Shown piece after piece: positions 10,790-19,341 of a DNA stretch of 64,000 nt. The first letter of the stretch is position 1. Each line of letters begins with the position of its first letter. The notes under the pieces are model-generated. The model saw only the letters and a list, made by a program, of their open reading frames with translations. It was not told the origin of the DNA and searched no databases. Position numbers and translations under genes: made by a program. This DNA comes from Candidatus Limnocylindrales bacterium (GTDB lineage: Bacteria > Moduliflexota > Moduliflexia > Moduliflexales > JAUQPW01): assembly GCA_035559535.1 (NCBI GenBank), contig DATMBG010000012.1:225683-289682 (forward strand), written 5' to 3'.

Positions 10790-11122
10790 ATGGCAACCAA
10801 GATCACAGATGAATGCATCAATTGTGGGGCTTGTGAACCGGAATGCCCGAATACGGCTATTTATGAAGGTGGGGTAGAATGGGAGTTAGATGGAGTCAAG
10901 TATCCACCCCTTTCCAATGATTATTACTATATCGTTCCTGATAAGTGTACCGAGTGTGTAGGTTTCTATGATGAAGAACAGTGCGCCGCCGTTTGTCCCG
11001 TAGATTGCTGTATTCCCGATCCAGACAGACCCGAAACGGAAGAAGTTCTTATTGAAAGGGCTAGAAGGCTTCATCCCGATACCGACTTTGGAGATAATTT
11101 CCCTTCCCGGTTCAGAAAGTAA
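10790..11122 (+). CDS. 2[4Fe-4S] ferredoxin (YfhL / Allochromatium type)
   Basis: A 110-aa low-potential electron carrier. The first cluster motif is [12 protein letters not shown] (C-x2-C-x2-C-x3-CP), ligating cluster I with the last cysteine feeding cluster II. The second is [18 protein letters not shown], with the 8-residue C-x8-C spacing that marks this subfamily, followed by an additional Cys pair in VDCC. A charged C-terminal tail of about 35 residues also fits. A strong ribosome-binding site (GAGGAGG) precedes ATG 10790 and a promoter candidate lies at 10674. It appears to be a monocistronic, well-expressed gene. Its redox partner is not evident from neighbours. Confidence 0.95.
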   Translation: MATKITDECINCGACEPECPNTAIYEGGVEWELDGVKYPPLSNDYYYIVPDKCTECVGFYDEEQCAAVCPVDCCIPDPDRPETEEVLIERARRLHPDTDFGDNFPSRFRK

Positions 11123-11219
11123 GCAGGAGTTTCATAAACCGCGAAGAACACCACAAGCAGGAAGAGTTTTCTATTCTTCATCCTGATGGTGTTCTCCGTG
11201 GTTAACTAACCATAAAGGT

Positions 11220-12290
11220 TTGCCGTCCAATCGGTTAAAACAAAAAATCAAAGGTCCTCGGCTCACTATATTCGGAAGAGCTTATCCGAGCAGGATTATT
11301 GGACTTCATAATCGATTTAGAGCCAGGACTGATAAGCGGATGATCTATCAGGATATCCGGAAACATCCCGGCAAACCTCATCCGGGAGTTTTGGGAATTT
11401 ATGTCCCAACCCGGGATCGTCATATTATCTATCTGCGCCGGGGAGCTAAGGATATCACGGTAGCCCATGAACTGATGCATGCCATCCTCTATGAAGAGGG
11501 GTATGTAACTATTTATGGTCGGGAAGAGGATCACAGGAAAGAACCTAGAATTACAATTTTAGCCCATAAAATACAGGATGTGGTTATTCATCCGGTTCTA
11601 TTTCAGCAACTTCGACGCTCCGGATTTGATGTGGACCAAGAAGAGCACCTCCGGAGTACCTCTTTAATTCAAACCCTTCAAAAAATTCCCGCCGAACCCC
11701 CCTGTCCTTATACTTCGGAGTATATCTTAAACCTCTTCTCGGAGGCTATTTCTTACGTAGAATCGTATTTCAGATATCCCCTGGTTCGTGAGCAGCTTCA
11801 GAAGGTCTATCGGGAGCGATTTCCGGCTACTCTGGAACTCGGAGAGAAAATCATCCAACTGATAAGCTGGGTTCCTGACCGGACCCCTTTAAAGTATCGA
11901 GTTCTTATAACCCGCCTGATTCACTATCTGGATCAAGTTGCAGAAACCCATCACATTAAGTTATCTCTACCGACCCGCTTGCTTCTGCCTCCCTTCCTCG
12001 TTAAAAGCCGACTTGGGGATCCTGCCCGGGAATTTTTTTCTCTGAGGATGGTTCAAGAATTCCCCCAGGATTTACTGCCGGTCCTGGCTCTTCAGTTCAT
12101 TCCCGATAAAAGTTACAGCCGGGTATGGACTTTTAGACAGGTAGAAGAATTAGATCGGGCCTTTGACCAACTTCAGAAGCAACTTCAGGAAATGACCGTG
12201 GAGCGTTTTCTAGAGTTTAATCACCTCAAATATCTCCTTATCGAGAAAAAAGGTCGAAAGCGCTGTTTGGTTAAGAGAATTGCCTTCTAA
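11220..12290 (+). CDS. Putative zinc metallopeptidase-like protein with HELMH motif (uncharacterised)
   Basis: A 356-aa protein that I do not recognise as a named family. The informative segment is residues 78-90, DITVAHELMHAIL: an HExxH zinc-binding and catalytic motif preceded by a beta strand (HIIYLRRG), the arrangement seen in gluzincin and IrrE-like metallopeptidases. A third ligand is not obvious. The remaining 260 residues are mostly helical and charged. No signal peptide is visible, so it is probably cytoplasmic. The start is TTG 11220 and uncertain; no good ribosome-binding site was seen. It follows the ferredoxin gene by 97 bp. Confidence 0.6.
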   Translation: MPSNRLKQKIKGPRLTIFGRAYPSRIIGLHNRFRARTDKRMIYQDIRKHPGKPHPGVLGIYVPTRDRHIIYLRRGAKDITVAHELMHAILYEEGYVTIYGREEDHRKEPRITILAHKIQDVVIHPVLFQQLRRSGFDVDQEEHLRSTSLIQTLQKIPAEPPCPYTSEYILNLFSEAISYVESYFRYPLVREQLQKVYRERFPATLELGEKIIQLISWVPDRTPLKYRVLITRLIHYLDQVAETHHIKLSLPTRLLLPPFLVKSRLGDPAREFFSLRMVQEFPQDLLPVLALQFIPDKSYSRVWTFRQVEELDRAFDQLQKQLQEMTVERFLEFNHLKYLLIEKKGRKRCLVKRIAF

Positions 12291-12351
12291 ACGGTCCTGA
12301 CCCTTGGGTTGCCACAAATCAGGAAAATCGTAGGGTGATTTTCGTAAGGAA

Positions 12352-13143
12352 TTAAATTCCTTTGAAAACAGGTTTTCGCTTCTCTAAGAAAGCCTGAACT
12401 CCCTCCTTGAAGTCTTCTGTCAGGAAACAGGCCAGGTGAAGGTGTTCTACCTCGGAATCAACCTGGGTTAAAGCCGGATCTTTCAGGCAGTGATTAATCA
12501 TTCTCTTGGCTCCCTGGATGGAAAGAGGAGCGTTTTGGGCAATGGTATCGGCCATTTCTAGGGTGAAGGACCGAAGCTGGTCATGAGGGATAACCCGATT
12601 AACCAATCCCATCTCTTTGGCTTCCTGAGCGGTGAATAACTGGGCAGTAAATAAAATCTCCTTGGCGTAGGCCGGTCCTACCAGGTTAATCAATCTTTGG
12701 ATATCGGTAAAGCTAATGACAATGCTCAATTTAGCTGCCGGGATACCAAATTTGGCGCGATCACTACAGATCCTCAAATCACAAGCAATAGCCAGTTCTA
12801 GACCTCCCCCTACGGCATAACCATTGATCATAGCAATAACTGGCTTTCTGGCCTGTTCGATGGCTTTAAGGGCTTTGTCTACTGCTTCATTATAGGCCCG
12901 AACCCCTTCAGGATCATTCCTTCGGATTTTAAATTGCGTAATATCTGCACCGGCTGCAAAGGATTTGTCACCATTGCCGGTAAGAAGGATAACTCGAACC
13001 GTGGGATCCTCATCTAGCTCTTTCACCAGAACAGGAATATCCTGCCACATTTCATAGGTAATAGAGTTCCGTTGCTCCGGACGATTAAACACGATAAGAG
13101 CTTTTTGCCCTTCTCTCTGGATGAGGAGATCTTGCGTTGACAT
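12352..13143 (-). CDS. Enoyl-CoA hydratase/isomerase family protein (crotonase fold)
   Basis: A 263-aa crotonase. The oxyanion-hole blocks are present: SFAAGADITQFK and MINGYAVGGGLELAIACDLRI. The second acid region, usually a P/E-GGTQRL segment, instead reads FGIPAAKLSIVISFTDIQRL. The canonical second glutamate is therefore not evident, which argues against a simple enoyl-CoA hydratase assignment; an isomerase, hydrolase or decarboxylase activity is possible. The C-terminus KEGVQAFLEKRKPVFKG is typical. It is a single gene on the minus strand, converging with the metallopeptidase-like gene. Confidence 0.88.
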   Translation of the reverse strand: MSTQDLLIQREGQKALIVFNRPEQRNSITYEMWQDIPVLVKELDEDPTVRVILLTGNGDKSFAAGADITQFKIRRNDPEGVRAYNEAVDKALKAIEQARKPVIAMINGYAVGGGLELAIACDLRICSDRAKFGIPAAKLSIVISFTDIQRLINLVGPAYAKEILFTAQLFTAQEAKEMGLVNRVIPHDQLRSFTLEMADTIAQNAPLSIQGAKRMINHCLKDPALTQVDSEVEHLHLACFLTEDFKEGVQAFLEKRKPVFKGI

Positions 13144-13256
13144 AGTTGACTGCGAAAACCCAATCTCACAAGGTGAAGACTAAAAGATCCATAGGTATCT
13201 TCATGTTTTTTACTTCTAGAGTGCTTTCATATTCTTTTTATCTTTGAGATAAAGGG

Positions 13257-14639
13257 TTATACTTTTTTCAATTTCCACTTACCCGCTCTAAACCAGATAA
13301 TTAAAAGGACGGCATTAAGCATATGGGAGACGACAATGGCCAGCCAGACTCCCTTGAGCTGAAGGGTGGTATGATGTGCAAGAAAGTATGCCAGAGGGAT
13401 TTGAACTCCCCATAGGGCGATGCTCGCCGTAATCAGAGGGGGAACTGCATCTCCCGCTCCATTAAAGGAACGACCCAGAATCAGGGCTATTCCCAGGAAT
13501 ACATAGGATAAGGTTGTAAATCGGAGATAGGTAGATCCTATGGTAATCACCTCGGGGTTTTTATCAAAAACACGAATCAATCCAGGGGCGAAGGCAAAAA
13601 AGGTTACAGCCAGTATAAGCATTAGAATGATACCCCAACGAACCGCGACCCAGGCACTTTTTTCGGCACGATCCGGTTTTTGAGCTCCCAGGTTCTGGCC
13701 AACCAGTGTAGCCGCGGCTAAAGAAAGACCCAATGTGGGAAGGGTTACCACCATATCTAACCGACTGGCTCCGATTCCAAAGGCTGCAATGGCGGCTGTC
13801 CCATAAGGAGTTACGATTTTCATGAGCGCTACTCGGGCCAGACTTCGAAGAAAGGTTTCTGCGGAACCTGGAACTGCAATCTTAATAAGCTGCCAGATCA
13901 CCTGGAAGTCTAACCGGATCCTTTGTAAGGAGATTTGGATGGGAGTCGAGCCTTTAAGGAGAAGATACAGGGTGATCAGAGAGCCCACTCCCAAAGAAAT
14001 AACCGTAGCATAAGCGGCCCCATCTACCCCCAGTCTGGGAAAAGGCCCCCAACCGAAGATCAATAGAGGATCCAGGATGATATTTAAGAGAATGGAGAAT
14101 CCCAGAATCTTAGCCGACAAAGCGGCTTCTCCAGCTCCTCGAAGGGCCGCGCTGCTGATAAAAAGAAAAAGAAAAGCCAGAGTTCCTGCAAAGGATATTT
14201 TGAGGTAACCCAGGCCAACTTGAATAACCTCAGGGGTCGCACCCATCAATTTGTAAATCGATTCTGAATAAATATATCCGGGAATACCAACTACGATAGA
14301 GAGAAGCATTACGATTGCCAGAGATTGAACAGTAGCATGGCTGCTTTGAGTCAGGTCCTTGGCTCCGACAGCTCGGGAAACCAAAGCTACTGTTGCACTG
14401 GATAAACCGGTTCCCAGGGTGATGAGGAGGATCATGATCAGGGCAGACATGGATACCGCTGCAATGGCGGAAGAACCCAGCTTCCCTACGAAATACATGT
14501 CCACCAGGTAAAAAACCATCTGCAAGAACATCCCCAGGGTCATGGGAATGGAGAGTGCCAGAAGATTTTTCCCTATACTCCCTTCGGTCAAGTCTCGCCT
14601 GGATTCGGTCAGGTTTAATTTAGATTTAGGTTCAATCAT
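13257..14639 (-). CDS. MATE-family multidrug/metabolite efflux transporter
   Basis: A 460-aa inner-membrane protein with about 12 hydrophobic segments in two similar halves. It opens with the MATE-typical ESRRDLTEGSIGKNLLALSIP and MTLGMFLQMVFYLVDMYFVG blocks, with GLSSATVALVSRAVGAKD after TM2. The second half repeats the pattern, with ATLVGQNLGAQKPDRAEKSA. It exports organic cations or other compounds using Na+ or H+; the substrate is unknown. Its start lies only 10 bp after the hisG stop, so it is the last gene of a probable operon with the Gfo/Idh gene, DUF2905 and hisG. Confidence 0.94.
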   Translation of the reverse strand: MIEPKSKLNLTESRRDLTEGSIGKNLLALSIPMTLGMFLQMVFYLVDMYFVGKLGSSAIAAVSMSALIMILLITLGTGLSSATVALVSRAVGAKDLTQSSHATVQSLAIVMLLSIVVGIPGYIYSESIYKLMGATPEVIQVGLGYLKISFAGTLAFLFLFISSAALRGAGEAALSAKILGFSILLNIILDPLLIFGWGPFPRLGVDGAAYATVISLGVGSLITLYLLLKGSTPIQISLQRIRLDFQVIWQLIKIAVPGSAETFLRSLARVALMKIVTPYGTAAIAAFGIGASRLDMVVTLPTLGLSLAAATLVGQNLGAQKPDRAEKSAWVAVRWGIILMLILAVTFFAFAPGLIRVFDKNPEVITIGSTYLRFTTLSYVFLGIALILGRSFNGAGDAVPPLITASIALWGVQIPLAYFLAHHTTLQLKGVWLAIVVSHMLNAVLLIIWFRAGKWKLKKV

Positions 14640-14649
14640 GGTGATGTGG

Positions 14650-15519
14650 CTAGGGAATAACTTTATTCAAAGGATATTCCACAATCCCTTGAGCTCCTGC
14701 CCTTCGGAGATCTGGAATAATTTCCCGGGCGACTTTTTCATTAATAACGACCTCTACGGCGACCCAATCCGGATCTTGAAGATTCGATATGGTAGGGGTA
14801 TGTAAGGCAGGAAGAATTTTTGAGATCCGGGGCAGGTTGGCCCGGTTGATATTCATTTTGAGTCCCACCATTTCTTCTGCCATCAAGGCGCCTTTTAAAA
14901 GGCAGGCAATATTTTCTATTTTTTGCCGTTTCCAGGGATCCTCCCAGGCCGATCGGTTGGCAATTAATTTAGTGGTAGACTCCAAAACCAGGTCGATAAT
15001 TCGGAGGTTATTGGCTCTCAGGGAACTCCCGGTTTCCGTAACTTCTACAATAGCATCGGCCAATTTCGGGGGTTTAACCTCCGTTGCGCCCCATGAAAAT
15101 TCTACTTGCACTTCAATATTTCGGGATTTGAAAAATTTTCGAGTTACATTGACCAGCTCCGTGGCAATTCGTTTTCCTCTTAAATCCTCCACCTTCTCAA
15201 AAGGTGAATTCTCCGGAACGGCTACAACCCATTTTACCGGTCGTAATCCCTGCTTGGCATAAACCAGATCGGCTACCTCAATCACATCGGCTTCTTGTTC
15301 AAGGATCCAATCGCGTCCTGTAAGTCCTATGTCCAGTACACCATTTTCAACGTAATGGGCCATTTCTTGAGCACGAATTAACAAGCCTTCCAGCTCCGGA
15401 TCATCAAAATTGGGAGTGTAAGCCCTTTGACCGATGGTAATAATATAACCGGCCTTTCTAAATAAATCGAGGGTTGAGTCTTGCAAACTTCCTTTAGGAA
15501 GTCCCACTTTAAGTTTCAT
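14650..15519 (-). CDS. hisG: ATP phosphoribosyltransferase, long form
   Basis: A 289-aa enzyme for the first step of histidine synthesis (ATP + PRPP). It begins [20 protein letters not shown] and contains [10 protein letters not shown], the [14 protein letters not shown] block and [20 protein letters not shown]. The C-terminal ACT-like/PII-like regulatory domain is present (about residues 210-289, ending [14 protein letters not shown]). This marks the long HisG type that is feedback-inhibited by His and does not need HisZ. No other his gene is nearby. It sits 12 bp after a DUF2905 gene and 10 bp before the MATE gene. Confidence 0.96.
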   Translation of the reverse strand: MKLKVGLPKGSLQDSTLDLFRKAGYIITIGQRAYTPNFDDPELEGLLIRAQEMAHYVENGVLDIGLTGRDWILEQEADVIEVADLVYAKQGLRPVKWVVAVPENSPFEKVEDLRGKRIATELVNVTRKFFKSRNIEVQVEFSWGATEVKPPKLADAIVEVTETGSSLRANNLRIIDLVLESTTKLIANRSAWEDPWKRQKIENIACLLKGALMAEEMVGLKMNINRANLPRISKILPALHTPTISNLQDPDWVAVEVVINEKVAREIIPDLRRAGAQGIVEYPLNKVIP

Positions 15520-15531
15520 CTTATTTTTCTC

Positions 15532-15756
15532 CTACCTTCTACTTAACAGATTTAAAATAATCGTCAGAATAATACTGATGAGAATCGAGGTCATGAGAGG
15601 AAAATAGAACGTAAAATTCTTTTTTTCAATATAAATATCTCCAGGTAGTCTTCCAATAAAAGGAATTTTATCGACGAACAATAATATTAGCCCGATCACG
15701 ATAGCAATTCCTCCAAAGAGGATAAGCATTTTTCCTAAATTGCTCCACTCAAGCAT
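15532..15756 (-). CDS. DUF2905 small membrane protein
   Basis: A 74-aa protein with two transmembrane helices: LGKMLILFGGIAIVIGLILL and the C-terminal FPLMTSILISIILTIILNLL. Between them is the family signature DKIPFIGRLPGDIYIEKKNF. Function is unknown; the family is widespread in bacteria and often found in operons with unrelated housekeeping genes. Its first 8 bp overlap the end of the Gfo/Idh gene, and hisG follows 12 bp after its stop, so it is very probably co-transcribed. Confidence 0.88.
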   Translation of the reverse strand: MLEWSNLGKMLILFGGIAIVIGLILLFVDKIPFIGRLPGDIYIEKKNFTFYFPLMTSILISIILTIILNLLSRR

Positions 15757-16720
15757 TTTTGATACTCTCCAAAATTTCTACTGCTACCTCTAAGGCCCTG
15801 CGTCCCGCTTCTCCGGAGACCAGAGGCTTTTTCTTATGGGTAATACATTCTACAAAGGACTCCAATTCCATTCTAAGGGGTTCTCCTTTGGTTATTTCAA
15901 CTTTTCGAACAGCAATTTCAGGGCGGTCTAAGGCAGATTTTTCATAGGTCGAAAGCGCTTCCGGATACTTTAGTTCTGCAAGGATCAACTCTTGAGCCTG
16001 ATAATCCAGAGAAAGATAACGCTCCTTTTGAAAAATCCTCAGTTTTCGCTCCTGCTTAAGACTCACCCGGCTTGCTGTCATGTTGGCCACACACCCAGAT
16101 TCAAATTGAACTCGAACATTGGCAATATCGATGTTTGAAGTCAAGACGGGAATTCCAACCGCCTGGATATATTTCACAGGAGAAGGCACCAAACTTAATA
16201 TAATGTCTATATCATGGATCATCAAATCCATAATCACATCAATGTCGGTACTTCGGTCTGGAAAATGGCTGATGCGATAGGATTCGATGAATTTTGGATC
16301 CTTAGCTAACCGATGTAAAGCTTGAACGGCTGGGTTAAACCGCTCTAAATGTCCAACCTGAAGGATGAGTTTTTTGGCTGCAGCCAGGTCGATGAGCTCG
16401 TTAGCTTCTTGAAGGGTCTTGGTCATCGGCTTTTCTATCAAAACATGGATACCTGCCTCCAGGCAATCCTTGGCAATATGATAGTGTTCCAGGGTGGGAA
16501 CGACAATACTGACTGCATCAACCTGACCAAAGAGATCCTGATAATTCTGATAAGCCTTAACTTTATATATCTGGGCAATTTCTCTGGCCCGAACCCCATC
16601 GATGTCTACGACTCCTATCAATTGACAGGTTTCCAGCTCAGAATAAATTCGAGCATGATGACGTCCCAAGTGTCCAACGCCGATAACCCCAATCCGTAGT
16701 GGTTGCTTAGCGCCTGACAA
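15749..16720 (-). CDS. Gfo/Idh/MocA-family NAD(P)-dependent oxidoreductase, GnnA-like
   Basis: A 323-aa dehydrogenase. The Rossmann motif is IGVIGVGHLGRHHARIY. The signature EKPMTKTL carries the conserved Lys, and HLERFNPA is a further family block. The second half has DVIMDLMIHDIDIILSL, with the catalytic HD pair. The HLERFNPA and DLMIHDID patterns are those of oxidoreductases in lipid A gene clusters (GnnA, UDP-GlcNAc 3-dehydrogenase) of Gram-negative bacteria, so a UDP-sugar substrate is my inference. No acyltransferase or aminotransferase partner lies nearby, so this remains tentative. It heads the probable operon with DUF2905, hisG and MATE. Confidence 0.85.
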   Translation of the reverse strand: MSGAKQPLRIGVIGVGHLGRHHARIYSELETCQLIGVVDIDGVRAREIAQIYKVKAYQNYQDLFGQVDAVSIVVPTLEHYHIAKDCLEAGIHVLIEKPMTKTLQEANELIDLAAAKKLILQVGHLERFNPAVQALHRLAKDPKFIESYRISHFPDRSTDIDVIMDLMIHDIDIILSLVPSPVKYIQAVGIPVLTSNIDIANVRVQFESGCVANMTASRVSLKQERKLRIFQKERYLSLDYQAQELILAELKYPEALSTYEKSALDRPEIAVRKVEITKGEPLRMELESFVECITHKKKPLVSGEAGRRALEVAVEILESIKNA

Positions 16721-16733
16721 ACCCGGAAAAGTC

Positions 16734-16802
16734 TGTCATAACGACTTGAATCGTTCAGGAATTTCTATCCCTTATAGGGTAACGACTTAAGTCGTTATGA
16801 CA
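16734..16802. repeat. 22-bp inverted repeat with nested palindrome AACGACTTAAGTCGTT
   Basis: The left arm 16734-16755 (TGTCATAACGACTTGAATCG...) and right arm 16781-16802 are reverse complements with two mismatches, separated by 25 bp. The right arm itself contains the perfect 16-bp palindrome AACGACTTAAGTCGTT. It lies between the LysM gene and the downstream Gfo/Idh gene on the same strand, so it may end the LysM transcript or be a dispersed repeat. Confidence 0.7.
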
Positions 16803-16816
16803 AAACCGTACATGGC

Positions 16817-17407
16817 TTACAGTTGGGAACCTTCTTTTTTCTCTTCCGATGGTTGCGTTCCTGCCGGAGGTACAGGCTGTGGTGTTTCTGTTCCCGATTT
16901 CTCTTTCTCGAGGGGTGGTAACTCAGGGGTCGGTATTTCCCGCTTAAGGGAAGGTTCCTCTTTGCTGCCGGATTCTAAAGGAGAGGGGGCTACCTTTAAA
17001 CTTCTCTTAGATCGGGGTACCCATTCCCCACCTCGTTGGGCCAATTGGATCCACTCCTGGTAGTTGTACCTGGGGGACCAGTTCTTCGCAACGGGAATTC
17101 TCAGAAGCTGCCCGGGCTCTAATCGGTTGGGATTTCTTATCTGATGTCGATTTGCTCGATAGATTTTTTTCCATTGTCGTGGATCTCCATAATAATAGCC
17201 GGCCAGTAAATGTAAATTTTCCTTGCCGGAGACCTGATGAAGAACCTCATGGGGAAGGTTTCGCGCTTCAGGAGGTAAATCCTTATCCGGAGGTTCTGGA
17301 GGAAGGGGTTTAATAAAACCATCTTGGGCCATGCTTGAACTGACCAGAATAACCAACCCAACCACCAGACTGATTCCAAGACCAAAAATAGCGGTTAACT
17401 TTTTCAT
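16817..17407 (-). CDS. Secreted LysM-domain protein with proline-rich tail
   Basis: A 196-aa exported protein. The signal peptide MKKLTAIFGLGISLVVGLVI is followed by LVSSSMAQDG, with probable cleavage after SMA. One LysM domain covers about residues 54-106, with a typical YYYGDPRQWKKIYRANR core and RLEPGQLLRIP end; such modules bind peptidoglycan or other GlcNAc polymers. The last 60 residues are rich in Pro, Glu and Lys (TPELPPLEKEKSGTETPQP), probably a flexible wall-spanning tail. An inverted repeat downstream (16734-16802) separates it from the Gfo/Idh gene. Role: periplasmic peptidoglycan binding; catalysis is not indicated. Confidence 0.85.
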   Translation of the reverse strand: MKKLTAIFGLGISLVVGLVILVSSSMAQDGFIKPLPPEPPDKDLPPEARNLPHEVLHQVSGKENLHLLAGYYYGDPRQWKKIYRANRHQIRNPNRLEPGQLLRIPVAKNWSPRYNYQEWIQLAQRGGEWVPRSKRSLKVAPSPLESGSKEEPSLKREIPTPELPPLEKEKSGTETPQPVPPAGTQPSEEKKEGSQL

Positions 17408-17475
17408 ATCTACTCCTCCTTTTCAAGGAACAATAAGTCGTGAATACCTTAAACACTGAAAAAACCCTCGGTTGT

Positions 17476-18273
17476 TCAGGACTCATTACCCATTGTTTGC
17501 GATTCTTCCCACATCTGTAAAAGCCTGTCATATTTGGGGGGAAACTTCCCCTGGTAATTCAAGAAGGGGGTTGCCGGGTAGCGAATGCCTGCTTTGTGGG
17601 TGGCCCTTAAACCTTCCAGAACTGTTTCCAATTTATTATAGGGAATTGTAAAGGCCATCTCGTGATCCTGGGTCTGTGCAAAAAACCGGTCTCCCGTACA
17701 GGGTAAAATAACCTGACATTCCCCGGTCTTCATGGTCGTAACGGTCATATCGGCACAATCTGCACGTCCTGAAAAAGAGGAATGAATTCGTCCCCCCTTT
17801 TTGTAAAGGGCGGCCTGTACCAGCCGCATCACTTGAGCCGAATTCCCGAAAATTAAAATAACATCCGGTTTGAAGGTTGCTTTGTCCAGGGGAGCAACCA
17901 GAAAATATTTATATCGTCCTACCTCAAATTTATCCAACTCTGCCTCCGTTACCCTTCCTGCTTCGGCCGTTTCCGTGTACATGCCTTCACAAAGATTCCC
18001 TTCGGTATAAAAGGCATTCGGCTCACCAAATCCAAGGGCTATCATCCCCAAGGAACAACAGTGGTCTTCCTTCCCGATAGCCAATGTCCACCCATAACGC
18101 CGGGCCATGGAAATAGTCTGACAGGTTGCTACTTTGATTCCTAAATCTTTAACCGGCCTTCGGGCTTTCTCAGGAATCTCATCGGCTGATTTCAACATTT
18201 TGATCGCCAGAGGATAGGTACTGGGTCGAAGATAAAAGTCTATTTCTTCTGCAGCTTTTTTTAAGTCTACCAT
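17476..18273 (-). CDS. DUF169 family protein
   Basis: A 265-aa protein of the DUF169 family, for which no biochemical function is established to my knowledge. Family traits seen: an N-terminal helix (VDLKKAAEEIDFYLRPSTYP), a Cys-rich segment KEDHCCSLGMIALGFGE, GRYKYFLVAPLD, VILIFGNSAQVMRLVQA and SFSGRADCADMTV, with PCTGDRFFAQTQDHEMAFTI towards the end. The conserved cysteines could bind metal or a cluster, but this is a guess. It is transcribed alone, upstream of the LysM gene on the same strand with a 68-bp gap. It appears cytoplasmic. Confidence 0.88.
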   Translation of the reverse strand: MVDLKKAAEEIDFYLRPSTYPLAIKMLKSADEIPEKARRPVKDLGIKVATCQTISMARRYGWTLAIGKEDHCCSLGMIALGFGEPNAFYTEGNLCEGMYTETAEAGRVTEAELDKFEVGRYKYFLVAPLDKATFKPDVILIFGNSAQVMRLVQAALYKKGGRIHSSFSGRADCADMTVTTMKTGECQVILPCTGDRFFAQTQDHEMAFTIPYNKLETVLEGLRATHKAGIRYPATPFLNYQGKFPPKYDRLLQMWEESQTMGNES

Positions 18274-18420
18274 GCCCGTTTCGCCTCCTTGTTGGAATAA
18301 AATTTGATTTTCTTCAGGCTAATACGTCTTTCCCTTACTGTCAAGAAATAAGGATTTTAGAATTACGAATTTAAAGTCTAACGGGTGGTAGAAGCCACCA
18401 AGAGAATTTTAAATAAAGCC

Positions 18421-18984
18421 TTATCTAAAAAAGAAACTTAAACCTCCCGTAAGGGCAAAGTAATCTGGATTGGAAACATGAAGCCTACCCTGCATATCGA
18501 AGGCCAGCGAATCACTGAGGAAGTACATAAAACCACCCCCCACATGGAGGCCCACATCGGCTTCAGTGCTGTTTTCACCAGAGGAAAAACCCAGAGGGCT
18601 TAAGTTTACATTGGAAGAAGTGATATAAATACCTAAACCTCCACTTACATAGGGGATCATCCTTCCGTAGGGGGCCAGCAGGTATCGAATGCCACCGGTT
18701 AATTCTAAAACCGAGAGGTCAGCATTTATACCTAATACCTCCAGATCCTCATCCTCTGAGAGGGGAGCATAACTGACATTCACTTCCGCTATAAGGTTAC
18801 TGCGAAAACCGTATAAAAGTTTTTCACCCAAAACAAAACTGGTATCTGCTACGTCACTGAGATCTCCAACTGGAAATAAAACACCTACATTTCCGTTGAT
18901 TCCCCATCTTCCGGTAAGATCAACGGCAGCTACAGGAGATGCATAACAAACTACCATCACAAGGGAAAATATTACCTTTTTCAT
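18421..18984 (-). CDS. Outer-membrane beta-barrel protein (OmpA/OmpX-like porin fold)
   Basis: A 187-aa exported protein with signal peptide MKKVIFSLVMVVCYASPVAA. The mature part shows alternating hydrophobic/aromatic strands (WGINGNVGVLFPVGDL, LTGGIRYLLAPYGRMIPYVS, ADVGLHVGGGFMYFLSDSLA) and ends in aromatic GLSFFFR, a C-terminal Phe-containing strand like those recognised by the Bam machinery. About 8 strands are predicted from the periodicity. The specific function is unknown. It provides independent support for an outer membrane. It follows the KTSC gene by 96 bp on the same strand. Confidence 0.82.
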   Translation of the reverse strand: MKKVIFSLVMVVCYASPVAAVDLTGRWGINGNVGVLFPVGDLSDVADTSFVLGEKLLYGFRSNLIAEVNVSYAPLSEDEDLEVLGINADLSVLELTGGIRYLLAPYGRMIPYVSGGLGIYITSSNVNLSPLGFSSGENSTEADVGLHVGGGFMYFLSDSLAFDMQGRLHVSNPDYFALTGGLSFFFR

Positions 18985-19080
18985 GAAGTCCTCCTTTAGT
19001 TAAAAATAGAGTTGGTAGTGCCTGTCACAGATATCATGGGGTAGTGTCTAAGAATATCTTAGAAACGGAGCTTTTTGTGC

Positions 19081-19341
19081 TTATTGAGGTTTTTTTCTTA
19101 TCCTTTCATAGGGATAGTGACCGATAATGTGGGTACGCATATATTGTCCTTTAGATTCAGCCGTTATCAAGCCTTCGTACAGTTCCCTGGATATATGGAA
19201 GTAACGATAAATACCCCCTGTACGGAAGACTACTTCTAGAATCTGGGCCGCATCATCATATCCAACGGCATAGAGCATGGTCGAATCAACCTTGGTTAAT
19301 TGCCGAATGCCCTTCCCGTTAGAGTCTGTCTTTTCTATCAT
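19081..19341 (-). CDS. KTSC-domain protein
   Basis: An 86-aa protein almost entirely made of a KTSC domain: VDSTMLYAVGYDDAAQILEV, then FRTGGIYRYFHISRELYEGL and SKGQYMRTHIIGHYPYERI. The name comes from the Lys/Thr-Ser-Cys motif at the C-terminus of lysyl-tRNA synthetases of some bacteria, where the domain was first noted. Stand-alone copies are of unknown function and may bind nucleic acid. Its ATG overlaps the stop of the M3 peptidase gene by 4 bp (ATGA), so the two are translationally coupled. Confidence 0.82.
   Translation of the reverse strand: MIEKTDSNGKGIRQLTKVDSTMLYAVGYDDAAQILEVVFRTGGIYRYFHISRELYEGLITAESKGQYMRTHIIGHYPYERIRKKPQ

Noticed and set aside
17460..17500. Second selenoprotein: TGA ending the DUF169 gene
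   Set aside because: The codons after the TGA (TTEGFFSV) show no conserved tail, there is no Cys/Sec context and no SECIS-like stem.
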